DNA of 64,000 nt from Atriophallophorus winterbourni (lineage: Eukaryota > Platyhelminthes > Trematoda > Plagiorchiida > Microphallidae): the NCBI GenBank assembly GCA_013407085.1, contig JACCGJ010018216.1, forward strand, positions 1 to 64,000. The letters run 5' to 3'. The notes under the pieces were generated by a model that searched no databases, was not told the origin of the DNA, and worked only from the letters and a program-made list of their open reading frames with translations. Positions within the stretch are counted from its first letter, which is position 1. Every line of letters begins with the position of its first letter. Position numbers and translations under genes: made by a program. Of this stretch, positions 21,253 to 32,963 are shown one piece after another.

Positions 21253-21608
21253 AAATCAAAAGTAGACAGGCCTGATCGCCAAGAAAGTTAAACTAAAAAT
21301 TCGGGTTGTCTATAGCAAAGCTCGTTTGAATGGCAGGATTAGTAAATTATATGCACGAGTATCTATTTTGTTGTACGGTCTAATAACGCAATATGCTATA
21401 CTTAATCTATCTGTGAAATATCATGTTATATAAGTTTAAAAAGGAGAATACAGAGCTAACAGCCGTTGATAAGTAAGTATCGAGTGCATTGAAATAATAG
21501 TTAAATCGTGTTAGACAAATCACAACTACGCATATGTGATTCCTGTGAAACGATCGTTTTTTATAATGTTGACTTTCATTGAGAGTTAACTGCTTACACA
21601 TATAGATC

Positions 21609-21941
21609 CTATTTATGATTAACTATTATCAATTTGACGCAAGAAATTGTCCATAAACAAAAAAGTTCAATAAATGTAGTTGTGGACCAATATGGAATTG
21701 CACGTTCTAGCGTACCTATTAATGTTCCGACTAATCCATGACTGGGTGTAGTAAACATATGCTTGTAACCAAGCGAATGTAGCCACTGATTAACAGGTGA
21801 ACCAGAGACGTCGGTCGCGTTATCACTCATGACAGTTGTGAGGCTAAAATGTTCGTAACTAGAGAATTTTGAATTCCGACTTTGGTTTAGTAATAAGGTA
21901 TACACCTGGCCATATGTGGCGAGTGTTTTAATAACAATCAA
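21609..21941 (-). pseudogene. Ty3/gypsy integrase core fragment
   Basis: The minus frame includes MSDNATDVSGSPVNQWLHSL and YKHMFTTPSHGLVGTLIG followed by TLERAI. This is the stretch from the second catalytic Asp to the catalytic Glu region of a gypsy integrase. NGxAE is changed to VGTLIG, so the usual Glu position is degraded. It differs from the adjacent integrase at 22,018 and so belongs to another copy. Confidence 0.6.
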
Positions 21942-22017
21942 TAAAATTGAATCAATTAAAATTAATGATACTGCTGTTTAAATGATTGATATGGCGTGTC
22001 CATATTAGGTTACCAAC

Positions 22018-22719
22018 TTATACTTTGTTTATAACTTTTCTAACATTCCTGACTATTGTTCCTGATAACCAATGCTCCATATTGTATCGTATATTCCGTA
22101 CATAAACTCTATTCCCAATGTTAAACATTCTTTGTTTTGCACCATGATAGTTGTTAAACTGATGCTCCATTTTACGACTGTATTTCGGTTGTCGCACAGT
22201 TACTGGTTTCAAGGCATCAAATGTCTGCCTTAGCTTCCTTCCCAAAAATAGTTTTGCTGATGGTCTGTTATCGTCTGTGGAATGTATCGCTGTTGACTTG
22301 CAAGATAATAAGAATATGTCCAAGAAGTCGTGATACGTTCCATCTAACTTTGCTTTGACTCTAGCTCGCTTTAATGTGTTCACAAACCTTTCAACCTGTC
22401 CGTTTGACTGGGGGTGGTTGACATGTTTTATTCTGCACGATCTGCCAAACTGTTTAAAAACAGAAGATGTAAATTGTGAGACGTTGTCAGACACAATCGC
22501 GGATAGCACCGATTGAGTTGAAGCAACTTTCATTGGAAACACTTCGGGCCACTTTGATTCTGCATCAACAATGACGAAGTAATATATACCTTCAATCGGA
22601 CCTGCCAAATCAATGTGGATTCGTAACCACGGGCCTTCTGATATTGGCCAAGTGCTGAACTCACATAAAGGGTTATCGACGCTAGATTGATCGCAAATAT
22701 GCAGAATTGGAATTCTCAT
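22018..22719 (-). pseudogene. Ty3/gypsy integrase, second family
   Basis: The minus frame of 233 residues shows IHICDQSSVDNPLCEFSTWP, IHIDLAGPIEGIYYFVIVDA (first Asp), VSDNVSQFTS (second Asp), HPQSNGQVERFVNTLK (Glu) and a C-terminal GNRVYVRNIRYN...WLSGTIV segment. The zinc-binding N-terminus is missing. A gag/protease remnant lies upstream on the same strand (22,720-23,228), with no RT between. This is an internally deleted element. Confidence 0.75.
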
Positions 22720-23228
22720 AAATCAAGTTTATTAATCCGGTCAAATCCAAGAACATTCAAAAAATCGAGTTCGGTAATGTAACAATAACCATTTGAATGC
22801 ACGCCACTAAATGAAATGTTACATTGCAGCATTCCACAGTGTAGACATGCACTTCCGGGTTTGTTCTGTTGTAATATGTTGCATTTAAATTGTTAGATAA
22901 TTCTCTTATCTGATTGAATCGCATTTATATTTGAGACTGTAAGGTCTTTTAGTTTAAAACGTTCGCACTGCTGATTTACTCTGCCAGTGTATGGTATGAT
23001 ATCTTCATCAACTTCCATTGTGATTTGCATACAATTGTATCTGATATTGAACAAAGATGAGCGTTCGCCGAAAATTCTGCTGAGGCATTCAACGGTTTGT
23101 ATCAAACTGAAATAGTTCCGACATTTTAGAATAATAAAATTGCAATATTTTTCACGTTCTACTGGCCACAACTTCCTTAACAACATTCGCACACGAGTCT
23201 CCTCATCTAGCTTAGCACCTCGCCACAT
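22720..23228 (-). pseudogene. gypsy gag fragment and protease-RT linker remnant
   Basis: The minus frame 23228-22893 reads AKLDEETRVRMLLRKLWPVE, SRIFGERSSLFNIRYNC and YTGRVNQQCERFKLKDL, a gypsy gag capsid part. Between it and the integrase, YCYITELDFLNVLGFDRINK (about 22,790-22,730) matches the segment that joins protease to RT in such elements. The RT and RNase H are absent. Confidence 0.65.
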
Positions 23229-23359
23229 TCAAGAACTGTGCATAAGCGTCATGCAGATCAAATCATCTACCAAGATTCAGGTGAGTTGCGTTCTATTACA
23301 CTACATTCTTCCGAGAATACTTAATCAAGTAAACCTGTCACATGATCCGAAAGACTGAT

Positions 23360-24361
23360 GAACAAACCTATTCAAGATTACAAAAATCCAAGGGCGATTG
23401 GGAACTGCGGTGGATGTGATGATTCAATTCAATTTAATGGTCTAAAAAGCACATAGCTTTACAAAAACCACAGAATAATGTGAGTTACAAATAACATAGG
23501 TAGTAAAACGGGGTTTGTTTGCCTACTGATTAGTTCAGGAATCACGTAAAAACATAGAGCAGAAATTGTTTTCAACCGGTTTGATAGGGTAAATATGTAT
23601 AGTTTACTTCGATGCATTGGTTCAAAGCTTTATGATGCAGAATATATTGATTCAATGTTTGGATTGGTCGAGATGAAGTTGTCCAAGTTCGATTTGAATA
23701 TATCCAAGCTGGGTGAATGTGCAACGTTATTGGGTAGGGAGTTTCAAGTAAAACATACACATACAGAATAAAAATACCTTCGACAGTTCAGCCTCGAGTC
23801 AAGAATAAGTACTGTATAGTTATGACTCCGGCTTGTTCGTGGTGGTAGTCGTGTGAATAGTTGATTCAGGGGATGGTTGTGTGTATGCCGTATATTGAAC
23901 ATAAGAATCAAGTCGCCTCTAAGACGGCAGCAGCGAGAGTCAAAGAGATTGAGGCTTGTAATCCGATCTTCGTATTGTTTATGTTTTAAACCACCTACGA
24001 GCTAGGTGGTCCGATGATATATTCTCTGCAAGAGGCCGATGTATGAATAACAATCAATAATAGTAATGCTGTTATTAGAATGCTCGTTGTTAAAGTTAAA
24101 GTAATTGAGACAGAACTGAATATTTTCAGAGTTAATTAGGACAAATACTTAAGAGACAACCCAAATTTTGAAACGATTTACACCACATGAGTTTTCCTGT
24201 TCTTCTTTTTATTGCATATACCTCATAACTACATCCTATGATTATTGTTGAGCTAAATGCTTTTTTAGACCATTACAACTTTTAATCACTTTGAGTCCAG
24301 GCCAGTGTGTTTGCCTCGGAACATTCCCATGTTCAACGTTGTCTGGGTTGAAAATGTTGGC
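23360..24361. other. No gene seen; probable retroelement non-coding sequence
   Basis: AT-rich, with only short frames. A small hairpin-like ACCACCTACGAGCTAGGTGGT lies at about 23,990-24,011. The function is unknown. Confidence 0.4.
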
Positions 24362-24388
24362 ACAAACAAATTTATTTGGTGCGATTAT
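24362..24388 (+). repeat. LTR-end/primer-site-like repeat, copy 2
   Basis: Shares AAATTTATTTGGTGCGATTA with 21,229-21,248. It is followed here by TTTCGACGG. Confidence 0.4.
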
Positions 24389-24688
24389 TTCGACGGTTAG
24401 CAACAAGCTTAGCCTCTCCGTTGGTAGTATAACGTAGTCTGTACTTTCATTTGAGTTCTTCTCTAAATCAAACGTAGGAGCAACAACAAATCAACGCATA
24501 TGAATCTTGTAGGAAAAGTAAACTATTTTCATGAAAGTGGATAACGTTGTACGACCACTGAGACGCATATAGCGTATTAACGGAATGTGTTATATTATAA
24601 CTGTAGATAAATCATTTTGTATACTAGTGTATTTGGAAAGAATTCAACGATAATCTTGCAGGAAGAATGAAAGAATCTTATCGTGAAA

Positions 24689-25200
24689 TTAAATCCGGAT
24701 AAATGTTGATTGTACTGGATACACTGTAAAGCTTGTTTCCGTCTGTTTGGTGTCAGCAGGTGGAGACGGTAAGATGAGATGACATTCAGCGAGCCTTATT
24801 TCAGTTGATAAGTGGTACGCTAAACCATCGTTTGGCTTGTATAGCTGTCTATTAAACAAAGAAGTGGTTCCTATGTACACAACTTGCTACACCGTTGATG
24901 ATTTGTTGTACACTCAAACTTGTACGATCCTTCAAGGTCATATCGGAATTGAGTGACTTCCTCGCTAATTCTGAAACGCTAGTATTGCCCACGTTTGGGA
25001 ACAAGGAGCTTACGTCAAAGCTGACCATCATCTCATCCTCCTAGATTGTTAAGGTACTTAATCGACCAACAAAATCTAAAAGATAAAACTCGGATGTTTA
25101 TATTGGGCAAACGTCTAGCATTGCTCTCTTTCTCACAAAGCATGGTAACCGAATTTCAAATATGTACCCATCTTTAAAGCTTATTTATCCTGTCACATAA
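24689..25200 (-). pseudogene. Penelope-like element reverse transcriptase fragment
   Basis: Minus-strand frames give EDEMMVSFDVSSLFPNV at 25,039-24,989, the RT motif-A region typical of Penelope-like elements (…E-D-E-x-M-V-S-F-D-V-x-S-L-F-x-N-V). Further on FNRQLYKPNDGLAYHLSTEI (about 24,860-24,800) corresponds to the segment before the GSPLSP motif. That motif is altered. Frames are broken, and no GIY-YIG endonuclease is visible. Confidence 0.6.
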
Positions 25201-25689
25201 CAAAATCCTATTGAATAACAGTTATAAAAAGACTGTTTGATAAAAGGAAACATATATTTAGAGATTTATTTAACAAAATTTGTCAGTTTTCTCAGTTTTG
25301 TTTTACTTTCAAATTGATATTCCGATGTAGCCAGTGACCCAAAATGTGAATACCTGTAAAACAGATCGGGTTATCTTTCGTGAGTGTTACGAAATAACAC
25401 TAAAGAAAATACTCACGTTATCACTGAGTGGTTTCACTGTTGCATGGATAGTTGCGATTGATAATTTTCACCGTTATCGGTTCTCCTCTCGATTGGTTCG
25501 TTGGGATTGCAATGGCGTATGGCGGAAAGAATAAGATAAAAAGTTTAATTAAGTGGCTACCAGTTTCAGAGTCCCCGCGTTCAAGCGAGCGTGTTGGTGA
25601 TGTTAACTGGTGAACACTATAGCCCGACACACTATGACCCAACCTTTTCACTCCGAATGAAATGCATTAACTTAAGGCCACAATTTCTT
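25201..25689. other. No gene assigned between PLE fragment and palindrome
   Basis: A 76-codon minus frame (25,651-25,421) contains LERGDSETGSHLIKL and PPYAIAIPTNQSRGE. I do not recognise it as a domain; it may be retroelement LTR or leader sequence. Confidence 0.3.
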
Positions 25690-26042
25690 ATAAAAACGTT
25701 GTATCAACTTCAAACAAAAATATAAACACTCTTCATGTGTTTTGACTGCGTGATCAATGCTAAGTTGATTAGGTTTGCGGGTTTGCATCAGCGGTTTGAA
25801 TAGATTGGATCACATTTTCGTGGTTATAATGCCAGCCCATTGACTGGTACAAAACCAAACACGTCATCATGATAACGAAAAAATATTTCGAACTTACACG
25901 TGGATAGTGATCACGAATCACATTTTCGAACGATTCCAGAAACGCAGACAACAAGTTCGGATCCCATCGCTAATTACTGGACACTAAAACTCATGATAAA
26001 TAGATTAGATCATAGTTAACTGTGTAAAATTATATTAAAAAT

Positions 26043-27735
26043 TCATTCAAATTTTTGCATGCAATCGAAGCACCACTTATCAGTCACAAATGGGGGGGTA
26101 ATTAAACAGTGGAGATGATACCATTGGTTACAATAAGGGCATTGCTCCCATTCTATTGTTCTTCCAGCAAATTCCGGTGGTTCATCAGAACCACACTGAC
26201 CACATACTTGATCGTGGCCTAAGAACTCATCCAGATCTACTGGAGGTAGTCGAGAGGTGGATGGGATTGGGTTGTGAGAAGAAGCTGCCCGTCCACGATC
26301 GTTGATCCGGCCATCGTGAACGCCTAATACCCGAACAACGTTGCCTTCCACAGCGGGAATCGTTGCTTCTTCGTCGTAACTGGCTACCGGAGACGATATC
26401 TGACGGTTTACGTCGCTGGGCTCTATATTCAATAATGTTTCCACTGGAAGAGTGTCATAACGTAGGGACGCGAGTGGCATATTGTCAAGGTCTAATGTTA
26501 AATTGAACGGAGGCATTGGACAAGGACCAGTCGTATTTAAGAAGTTATTGAAACAACGCAGGAACAGATTGAAGTATGGTGGCTCTAATTTGCGGCGCAA
26601 ACGATTTATTAAATCTTCTGCGTAAGATTGACCCGATGAGAACACGCGATTAGTTCGCCTAAGAACGTCCGCAGAAGAAAATTCTACTGGCATTACGTCA
26701 TTAGTACTCCTTAACCAGCGCTTGGAAAGCGGGAGTGACGACACATCAAAGTTTTTCAATATTGCCGCAGCAAGCACGTGCCTACATGGCAAACATTGAT
26801 CAACGAAAAAGGTACATGTGCACTTCCAATTTAAGCAGCACACCTCCCAAACCCGCGAGTCCCTAACAAGAACCATAATTTCCGTTGAGCCTACTATAGT
26901 AACTGTTGAAGCAGTTACGTTTGCGGATATGAGGTCTACGGCGTATGGCATAAGAAGATCGCACAGGGAATCTAATTCCGAGTGGTTGGGGACGCGAACC
27001 CGCCTCATGCTATTCGAATAAATTTCGCGTTGTCGGTGCCAGATAAGATACCCAACACCGATTTGGGATATCCGAATGGCCTCCCATATAGCGATCCTAC
27101 CACTAAGGCGATTCATTTTTAAACATTTGTGCATCGCCTCTACCATGTTCGTGTCCCCAATACCGTAAGTAGATACCTTAGGACGGCGAGCATTTGCCCA
27201 CTTACGGGAGCTGCCACAGTATTGCCCTTTGAAGTATGAAAAGAACACGGGATCCGCTCTTTGCACATTGATTAACGCAAAGGCGTATCGCCATAAACTC
27301 CTGGTACTAATTGCTACGTACACCCATTTAAGAGCTTCCCTCTGGGGGTTACGACGAGTGACATTCCGAATAATGTGCACTCGGCAAAGCAAATGTGAAG
27401 CGTTGGGAAAAACGTCTTCAACTGCATTCGCTATCGCAGGGGCTCCATCGGACATAATAATACGAACGGCGTCCCTATCACCGACGAATTCAACAAAGGT
27501 AAGTAGGAACGTCCGGATATCCTCTGCTGTCTCCCGCCACAGAAAACCTATTGCTACAGGAAGACTCTTCCGGCAGCCATCCACGATCATCAATTGATAA
27601 AGAAAATATTTCTCACGATTGGTACGGAAGGTACCATCGATGAGAATAAAATCGGAAAAACGATTAAACAAACTTAGCATCTCTTTTGTACAGAACACGA
27701 AATGCGTCATCCTGTCTGTTTCGTCCAGCAGTACC
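26043..27735 (-). CDS. MULE (Mutator-like) transposase with SWIM and PHD fingers, N-terminally truncated
   Basis: The frame is open from 27872 to 26043, but residues before LLDETD come from the opposite palindrome arm, so the genuine part begins near 27,735. In order: a MULE DDE core with Asp in FILIDGTFRT, Asp in IIMSDGAPAI and a likely Glu in DTNMVEAMHK. Next is a SWIM zinc finger, CTCTFFVDQCLPCRH. After a linker there is a C-terminal PHD-type C4HC3 finger (CGQC ... CPYC, YHLHC, WCFDC). The core and both fingers are uninterrupted. MULE transposases cut and paste DNA with terminal repeats. No terminal inverted repeats other than the palindrome are seen, and the N-terminal DNA-binding part is missing. 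Confidence 0.8.
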
Positions 27736-27756
27736 CCTGCCTTTCCATCGACGTTC

Positions 27757-29446
27757 AGCTTGCTGGACGAAACAGACAGGATGACGCATTTTGTGTTCTG
27801 TACAAAGGAGATGCTAAGTTTGTTTAATCGTTTTTCCGATTTTATTCTCATCGATGGTACCTTCCGTACCAATCGTGAGAAATATTTCCTTTATCAATTG
27901 ATGATCGTGGATGGCTGCCGGAAGAGTCTTCCTGTAGCAATAGGTTTTCTGTGGCGGGAGACAGCAGAGGATATCCGGACGTTCCTACTTACCTTTGTTG
28001 AATTCGTCGGTGATAGGGACGCCGTTCGTATTATTATGTCCGATGGAGCCCCTGCGATAGCGAATGCAGTTGAAGACGTTTTTCCCAACGCTTCACATTT
28101 GCTTTGCCGAGTGCACATTATTCGGAATGTCACTCGTCGTAACCCCCAGAGGGAAGCTCTTAAATGGGTGTACGTAGCAATTAGTACCAGGAGTTTATGG
28201 CGATACGCCTTTGCGTTAATCAATGTGCAAAGAGCGGATCCCGTGTTCTTTTCATACTTCAAAGGGCAATACTGTGGCAGCTCCCGTAAGTGGGCAAATG
28301 CTCGCCGTCCTAAGGTATCTACTTACGGTATTGGGGACACGAACATGGTAGAGGCGATGCACAAATGTTTAAAAATGAATCGCCTTAGTGGTAGGATCGC
28401 TATATGGGAGGCCATTCGGATATCCCAAATCGGTGTTGGGTATCTTATCTGGCACCGACAACGCGAAATTTATTCGAATAGCATGAGGCGGGTTCGCGTC
28501 CCCAACCACTCGGAATTAGATTCCCTGTGCGATCTTCTTATGCCATACGCCGTAGACCTCATATCCGCAAACGTAACTGCTTCAACAGTTACTATAGTAG
28601 GCTCAACGGAAATTATGGTTCTTGTTAGGGACTCGCGGGTTTGGGAGGTGTGCTGCTTAAACTGGAAGTGCACATGTACCTTTTTCGTTGATCAATGTTT
28701 GCCATGTAGGCACGTGCTTGCTGCGGCAATATTGAAAAACTTTGATGTGTCGTCACTCCCGCTTTCCAAGCGCTGGTTAAGGAGTACTAATGACGTAATG
28801 CCAGTAGAATTTTCTTCTGCGGACGTTCTTAGGCGAACTAATCGCGTGTTCTCATCGGGTCAATCTTACGCAGAAGATTTAATAAATCGTTTGCGCCGCA
28901 AATTAGAGCCACCATACGTCAATCTGTTCCTGCGTTGTTTCAATAACTTCTTAAATACGACTGGTCCTTGTCCAATGCCTCCGTACAATTTAACATTAGA
29001 CCTTGACAATATGCCACTCGAGTCCCTACGTTATGACACTCTTCCAGTGGAAACATTATTGAATATAGAGCCCAGCGACGTCAACCGTCAGATATCGTCT
29101 CCGGTAGCCAGTTACGACGAAGAAGCAACGATTCCCGCTGTGGAAGGCAACGTTGTTCGGGTATTAGGCGTTCACGATGGCCGGATCAACGATCTGGACG
29201 GGCAGCTTCTTCTCACAACCCAATCCCATCCACCTCTCGACTACCTCCAGTAGATCTGGATGAGTTCTTAGGCCACGATCAAGTATGTGGTCAGTGTGGT
29301 TCTGATGAACCACCGGAATTTGCTGGAAAAACAATAGAATGGGAGCAATGCCCTTATTGTAACCAATGGTATCATCTCCACTGTTTAATTACCCCCCCAT
29401 TTGTGACTGATAAGTGGTGCTTCGATTGCATGCAAAAATTTGAATG
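27757..29446 (+). pseudogene. Second MULE transposase copy, frameshifted before the PHD finger
   Basis: It mirrors the left-arm gene. The plus frame 27619-29253 covers the DDE core and SWIM finger with a few changes, for example PPYVNLF against PPYFNLF. One base missing near 29,193 (GATCTGGAC against GATCGTGGAC) shifts the frame and ends it at 29,253. The PHD codons are still present out of frame to 29,446. Codons upstream of LLDETD are again opposite-arm sequence, so both copies lack the same N-terminus. Confidence 0.8.
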
Positions 29447-29800
29447 AATTTTTAATATAATTTTACACAGTTAACAATGATCTAATCTATTTATGATGAG
29501 TTTTAGTGTCCAGTAATTAGCGATGGGATTAGAACTCGTTGTCTGCGTTTCTGGAATCGTTCGAAAATGTGATTCGTGATCACTATCCACGTGTAAGTTC
29601 GAAATATTTTTTCGTTATCATGATGACGTGTTTGGTTTTGTACCAGTCAATGGGCTGGCATTATAACCACGAAAATGTGATCCAATCTATTCAAACCGCT
29701 GATGCAAACCCGCAAACCCAATCAACTTAGCATTGATCACGCAGTCAAAACACATGAAGAGTGTTTATATTTTTGTTTGAAGTTGATACAACGTTTTTAT

Positions 29801-32050
29801 CATCACACACTTCGCTGTGTCAACAATACCAAGCAGCCACGACATTTTCGACAATGCTTCAGACACAAACAATACTACATCACCGAGAATTAAATTGCGA
29901 CGTGTGTTGATCCATCGTTGTCGTTCTTGTAACATTGGTAAATATTCTCGTTTCCATCTTTTCCAAAATACATCTGTTAAATATAAGGCCTGTTTCCAGT
30001 TCATTCTCATTCTTTCTGCAAACCCAATGTTCACTGGGACCTTGAGATTGCTGTGCTGTAGCGATAAGTCGTTTGGGCGTAGAGCAACTGCCTCAATATC
30101 ACTTGAGGAGATAGGGACTAAAGGCCTGTTATTTAATATGCGCTTTACTTCAATCAATGCTGTCAACAAAGTCTCTTCCGAGGGAATTTGTTCAATGCAC
30201 ATGCCAGCCAGCGCTCTTCTTGTCGATCGAATTAGACGCTCCCAAACTCCCCCTCTATGACTTGCGTATGGTGGATTAAAATGCCACTGTATTCCTCGAG
30301 ATGAAAGGTTTTTGACGGCGACGGAATCATTGATATTCCTTATCCAAACACGACGGGCGATGAACCGAAACAAAGCCATTATAAATGAATCGGTTGTCAA
30401 GGAGTGTGCGACCTCAATATGCACTGCTCGGCATTGTAAACACGTGAATAAACATCCATAACGCTTTTTTATTGATCGACCACGTTTGACATTGAACGGA
30501 CCAAAGTAATCGAGACCAATGTTAGCAAATGGGTGTCTACCGGAAATCGCTTGAACCGCAGGTAAATCTGACATTAACTGGTTTTGTTTAGTAGCGTTCA
30601 GTCTCTTACATACCAAACACTTGCTCAATGCACGCTTCACAGAGGATAATCCGTCGATCAACCAGTACCTTTCCCGCAACATGCACAACGTATGCATAGG
30701 ACCAGCATGTCCTTCAAGAATGTGCGTATGAATAATAATCAATTCAGTAATATGATTTCTTTTCGGCAATATAATAGGATGTTTACCGGCTTCACTAAGG
30801 TTCGAATTCCGTAGCCTTTTTCCGACGTGAAGAATACCACAATCCGAGAATGGTCGTAATTTGTGTAATGATTTCGGAATACATTTACGATTAACACAAT
30901 TCTTCTGTATTCCGAAGCAATCCTCTCGTACTAGTAATACAATGTTCGACGCTGCACCACGAAGCTCACGGACGCGCAATGATTCAAGTAAAAGGGAAGA
31001 ATTTCCACGATTTCCGAACATCGTTTTTATATATTCTATACAACGAAGCAACCAGGCTATCGAGCGCACTAACTTTATCCAGCTGGAGAATCTCTGCAAC
31101 ATATGTAGTAATTTATTTTCTGAAGTCGATGCTGATAAATTATCCGTCGTACGTTTAACCTTAACGTTCTTCACAGGAATATCATACATTGTGGTTGCTG
31201 GCCATTTCGCCGGTTCCTCGTGTAAAAAGTCTGGACCGTTCAACCAAAATTCTCGTTTTACCATATCCGTTACGCCACGTGATGTCATGTCAGCCGGATT
31301 AAGTTCTGTTCGCACGTGTCGCCATTGGGTCGTTATTGTATGTTCATGGATCACTGTTAACCTATTGGCTACAAATGTTACGAAACCAGATGACTCATCA
31401 CGTATATAATACAGGACCGTCATTGAGTCTGTCCAAAAGTTTACATCCTTGATGTGATTTCCAAAAGTTCGTTTCAATAGCAAATATATTCGTACTGCAA
31501 GCACAGCAGCTTGTAATTCAAGTCTCGGAATAGAAACCGTTTTTAAAGAATTGACTCTTGACTTCGAAAATAAAAAACATGCAGGTGAAACGAATCCTTT
31601 ATTAAAGGTATGACCATATGCAACTGCTCCGTGACCAATTTCAGATGCATCGCAAAATATATGTAAATATATTTGCGTATCAAGCTGGTTATGCCCACCA
31701 ATGCAACGAGGTACTCGAAGCTCCTTGGCAGAGCGTAAGGATGATATCCATCTATCGAATAGCAACACAATATCATCAGGAATCCTTTCATCCCATCCCA
31801 ACTTTCTCCTGCAAATGCATTGTAATAAATGCTTTCCGGGAAGAATCCATGGACTCATTAACCCAAGAGGATCGTACAGACTGCTGACCATGGACAGTAT
31901 TCCTCTTCTCGTCAATTTTCGATCAGGCATATTGAACTCCAGTGTAAATTCATCATAAGATACGTTCCATATCACTCCCAACATTCTTTCGATACACGGT
32001 TTGTCCTCCCCTATCACCCGCACCCGAGGAGCCACTTCATGTATCGGCAT
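29801..32050 (-). pseudogene. BEL/Pao pol: RT end, RNase H and integrase (defective)
   Basis: The minus frame contains TRRGILSMVSSLYDPLGLMS (thumb, typical of BEL/Pao), RNase H FCDASEIGHGAVAYG and FWTDSMTVLYYI, and integrase zinc ligands HILEGHAG with SKCLVCKR. The catalytic region has GLDYFGPF (first Asp) and HRGGVWERLIRS (Glu). The S-D-N-G-T block with the second Asp is absent: IARRVWIRNIND stands in its place, so an internal deletion disables it. The frame runs into the palindrome at 29,800 and stops at 29,765, so the genuine 3' end is lost. Confidence 0.85.
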
Positions 32051-32055
32051 AGAGT

Positions 32056-32890
32056 CTATGCCATAGACTCAAGCAACAATCGGTCGTTTGATAGCCATTT
32101 CGTCAATTTGAACCCACCAAGTTCCAATAACTCACTTAGCTGCCGTATCACTGTTATTGCTTCTTCTCGAGATGGCACCGAAATCAAGAAGTCGTCCACA
32201 TAGAAGTTAGTAAGTACATATTTACTGATGCTGTCTTCAAACTTATGTCCAAACTGTTCTACCGTTATGCGTACCGCATAAGTTGCACAAAATGGTGATG
32301 AAGTGGCCCCAAATGGATGCACTGTCATCCAGTACGCTTTAATGTGCGATGTCATGTCGTTATTCGACCACCAAAGCAGTCTTGATGCGTCTCAGTCCGC
32401 CTGTGGCACACCCACTTGCAGAAACATTTCTTCAATGTCAGCCGCGAACGCATACTTGTGTAACCGGAAACGTAGAAGGACCTCAACCAAGTTCGTTGTC
32501 AGGTTCGGACCCTGTAACAACATGTCGTTCAAGCAGACGTTGTTATACCTTGCAGCACAATCAAACACAATTCTACACTTCTCCGGTTTCCGTGGATTCA
32601 GTACCGGGTGATGTGGCAAGTACCAAACACGTGTCGGACTCTCAATAGTAGCCGGAATATCCTCGATGTGTCCGGATTCGAAGTGATGTCGCAATACTTC
32701 AACATATCGTAAATACAACTGTCCATCTCTTTCAAAACGACGTTTTAACATGCTAAGCCTCTTTAAGGCTAACTGATAATTATCATCCAATTGAATATCA
32801 GGTTTCTTCCATGGAAGAGATACCTGAAAATGCCCGTCAACTAATAAGGATTTTCCAACTATACGTAACGCAGATCCATAATTACGCGAG
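32056..32890 (-). pseudogene. BEL/Pao reverse transcriptase
   Basis: Minus frames read WYLPHHPVLNPRKPEKCRIV, FDCAARYNNVCLNDMLLQGP and FAADIEEMFLQVGVPQ, then a TGA at 32,392. After that come TVHPFGATSSPFCATYA and NFYVDDFLIS, with the catalytic YVDD box. The internal TGA and a stop at 32,056 separate it from neighbouring pol parts. Domain order agrees with BEL/Pao. Confidence 0.85.
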
Positions 32891-32963
32891 AGTCGTATCC
32901 TCCACACAAAGATCGGCGAACTTTCCGTCATACAACTTGGTGAGTGTTTGTGCGGTGAGAACA

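Larger units (their letters stand above)
25690..29800. repeat. 4.1-kb near-perfect palindrome (two MULE copies head to head)
   Basis: The left arm 25690-27730 (2,041 bp) is the reverse complement of the right arm 27761-29800 (2,040 bp). The unpaired centre is 30 bp (27731-27760). I found only a handful of substitutions, plus one base present on the left and absent on the right near 29,193. Each arm carries a MULE transposase coding region ending in a PHD finger. The outer boundary is sharp: complementarity stops after ATAAAAACGT on the left and ACGTTTTTAT on the right. No matching target duplication was seen outside. Confidence 0.9.

Noticed and set aside
27229..27597. 122-codon frame, mirrored at 27,894-28,262
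   Set aside because: It is antisense to the MULE transposase core in both palindrome arms, a frame shadow.
27736..27872. Extra N-terminus of the left-arm transposase (MVRKVPSMRIKSEK...)
   Set aside because: These codons are the reverse strand of the opposite arm's coding sequence, so they cannot be the native N-terminus.
30861..31409. 182-codon plus-strand frame
   Set aside because: Antisense to BEL RNase H/integrase; no independent motif.
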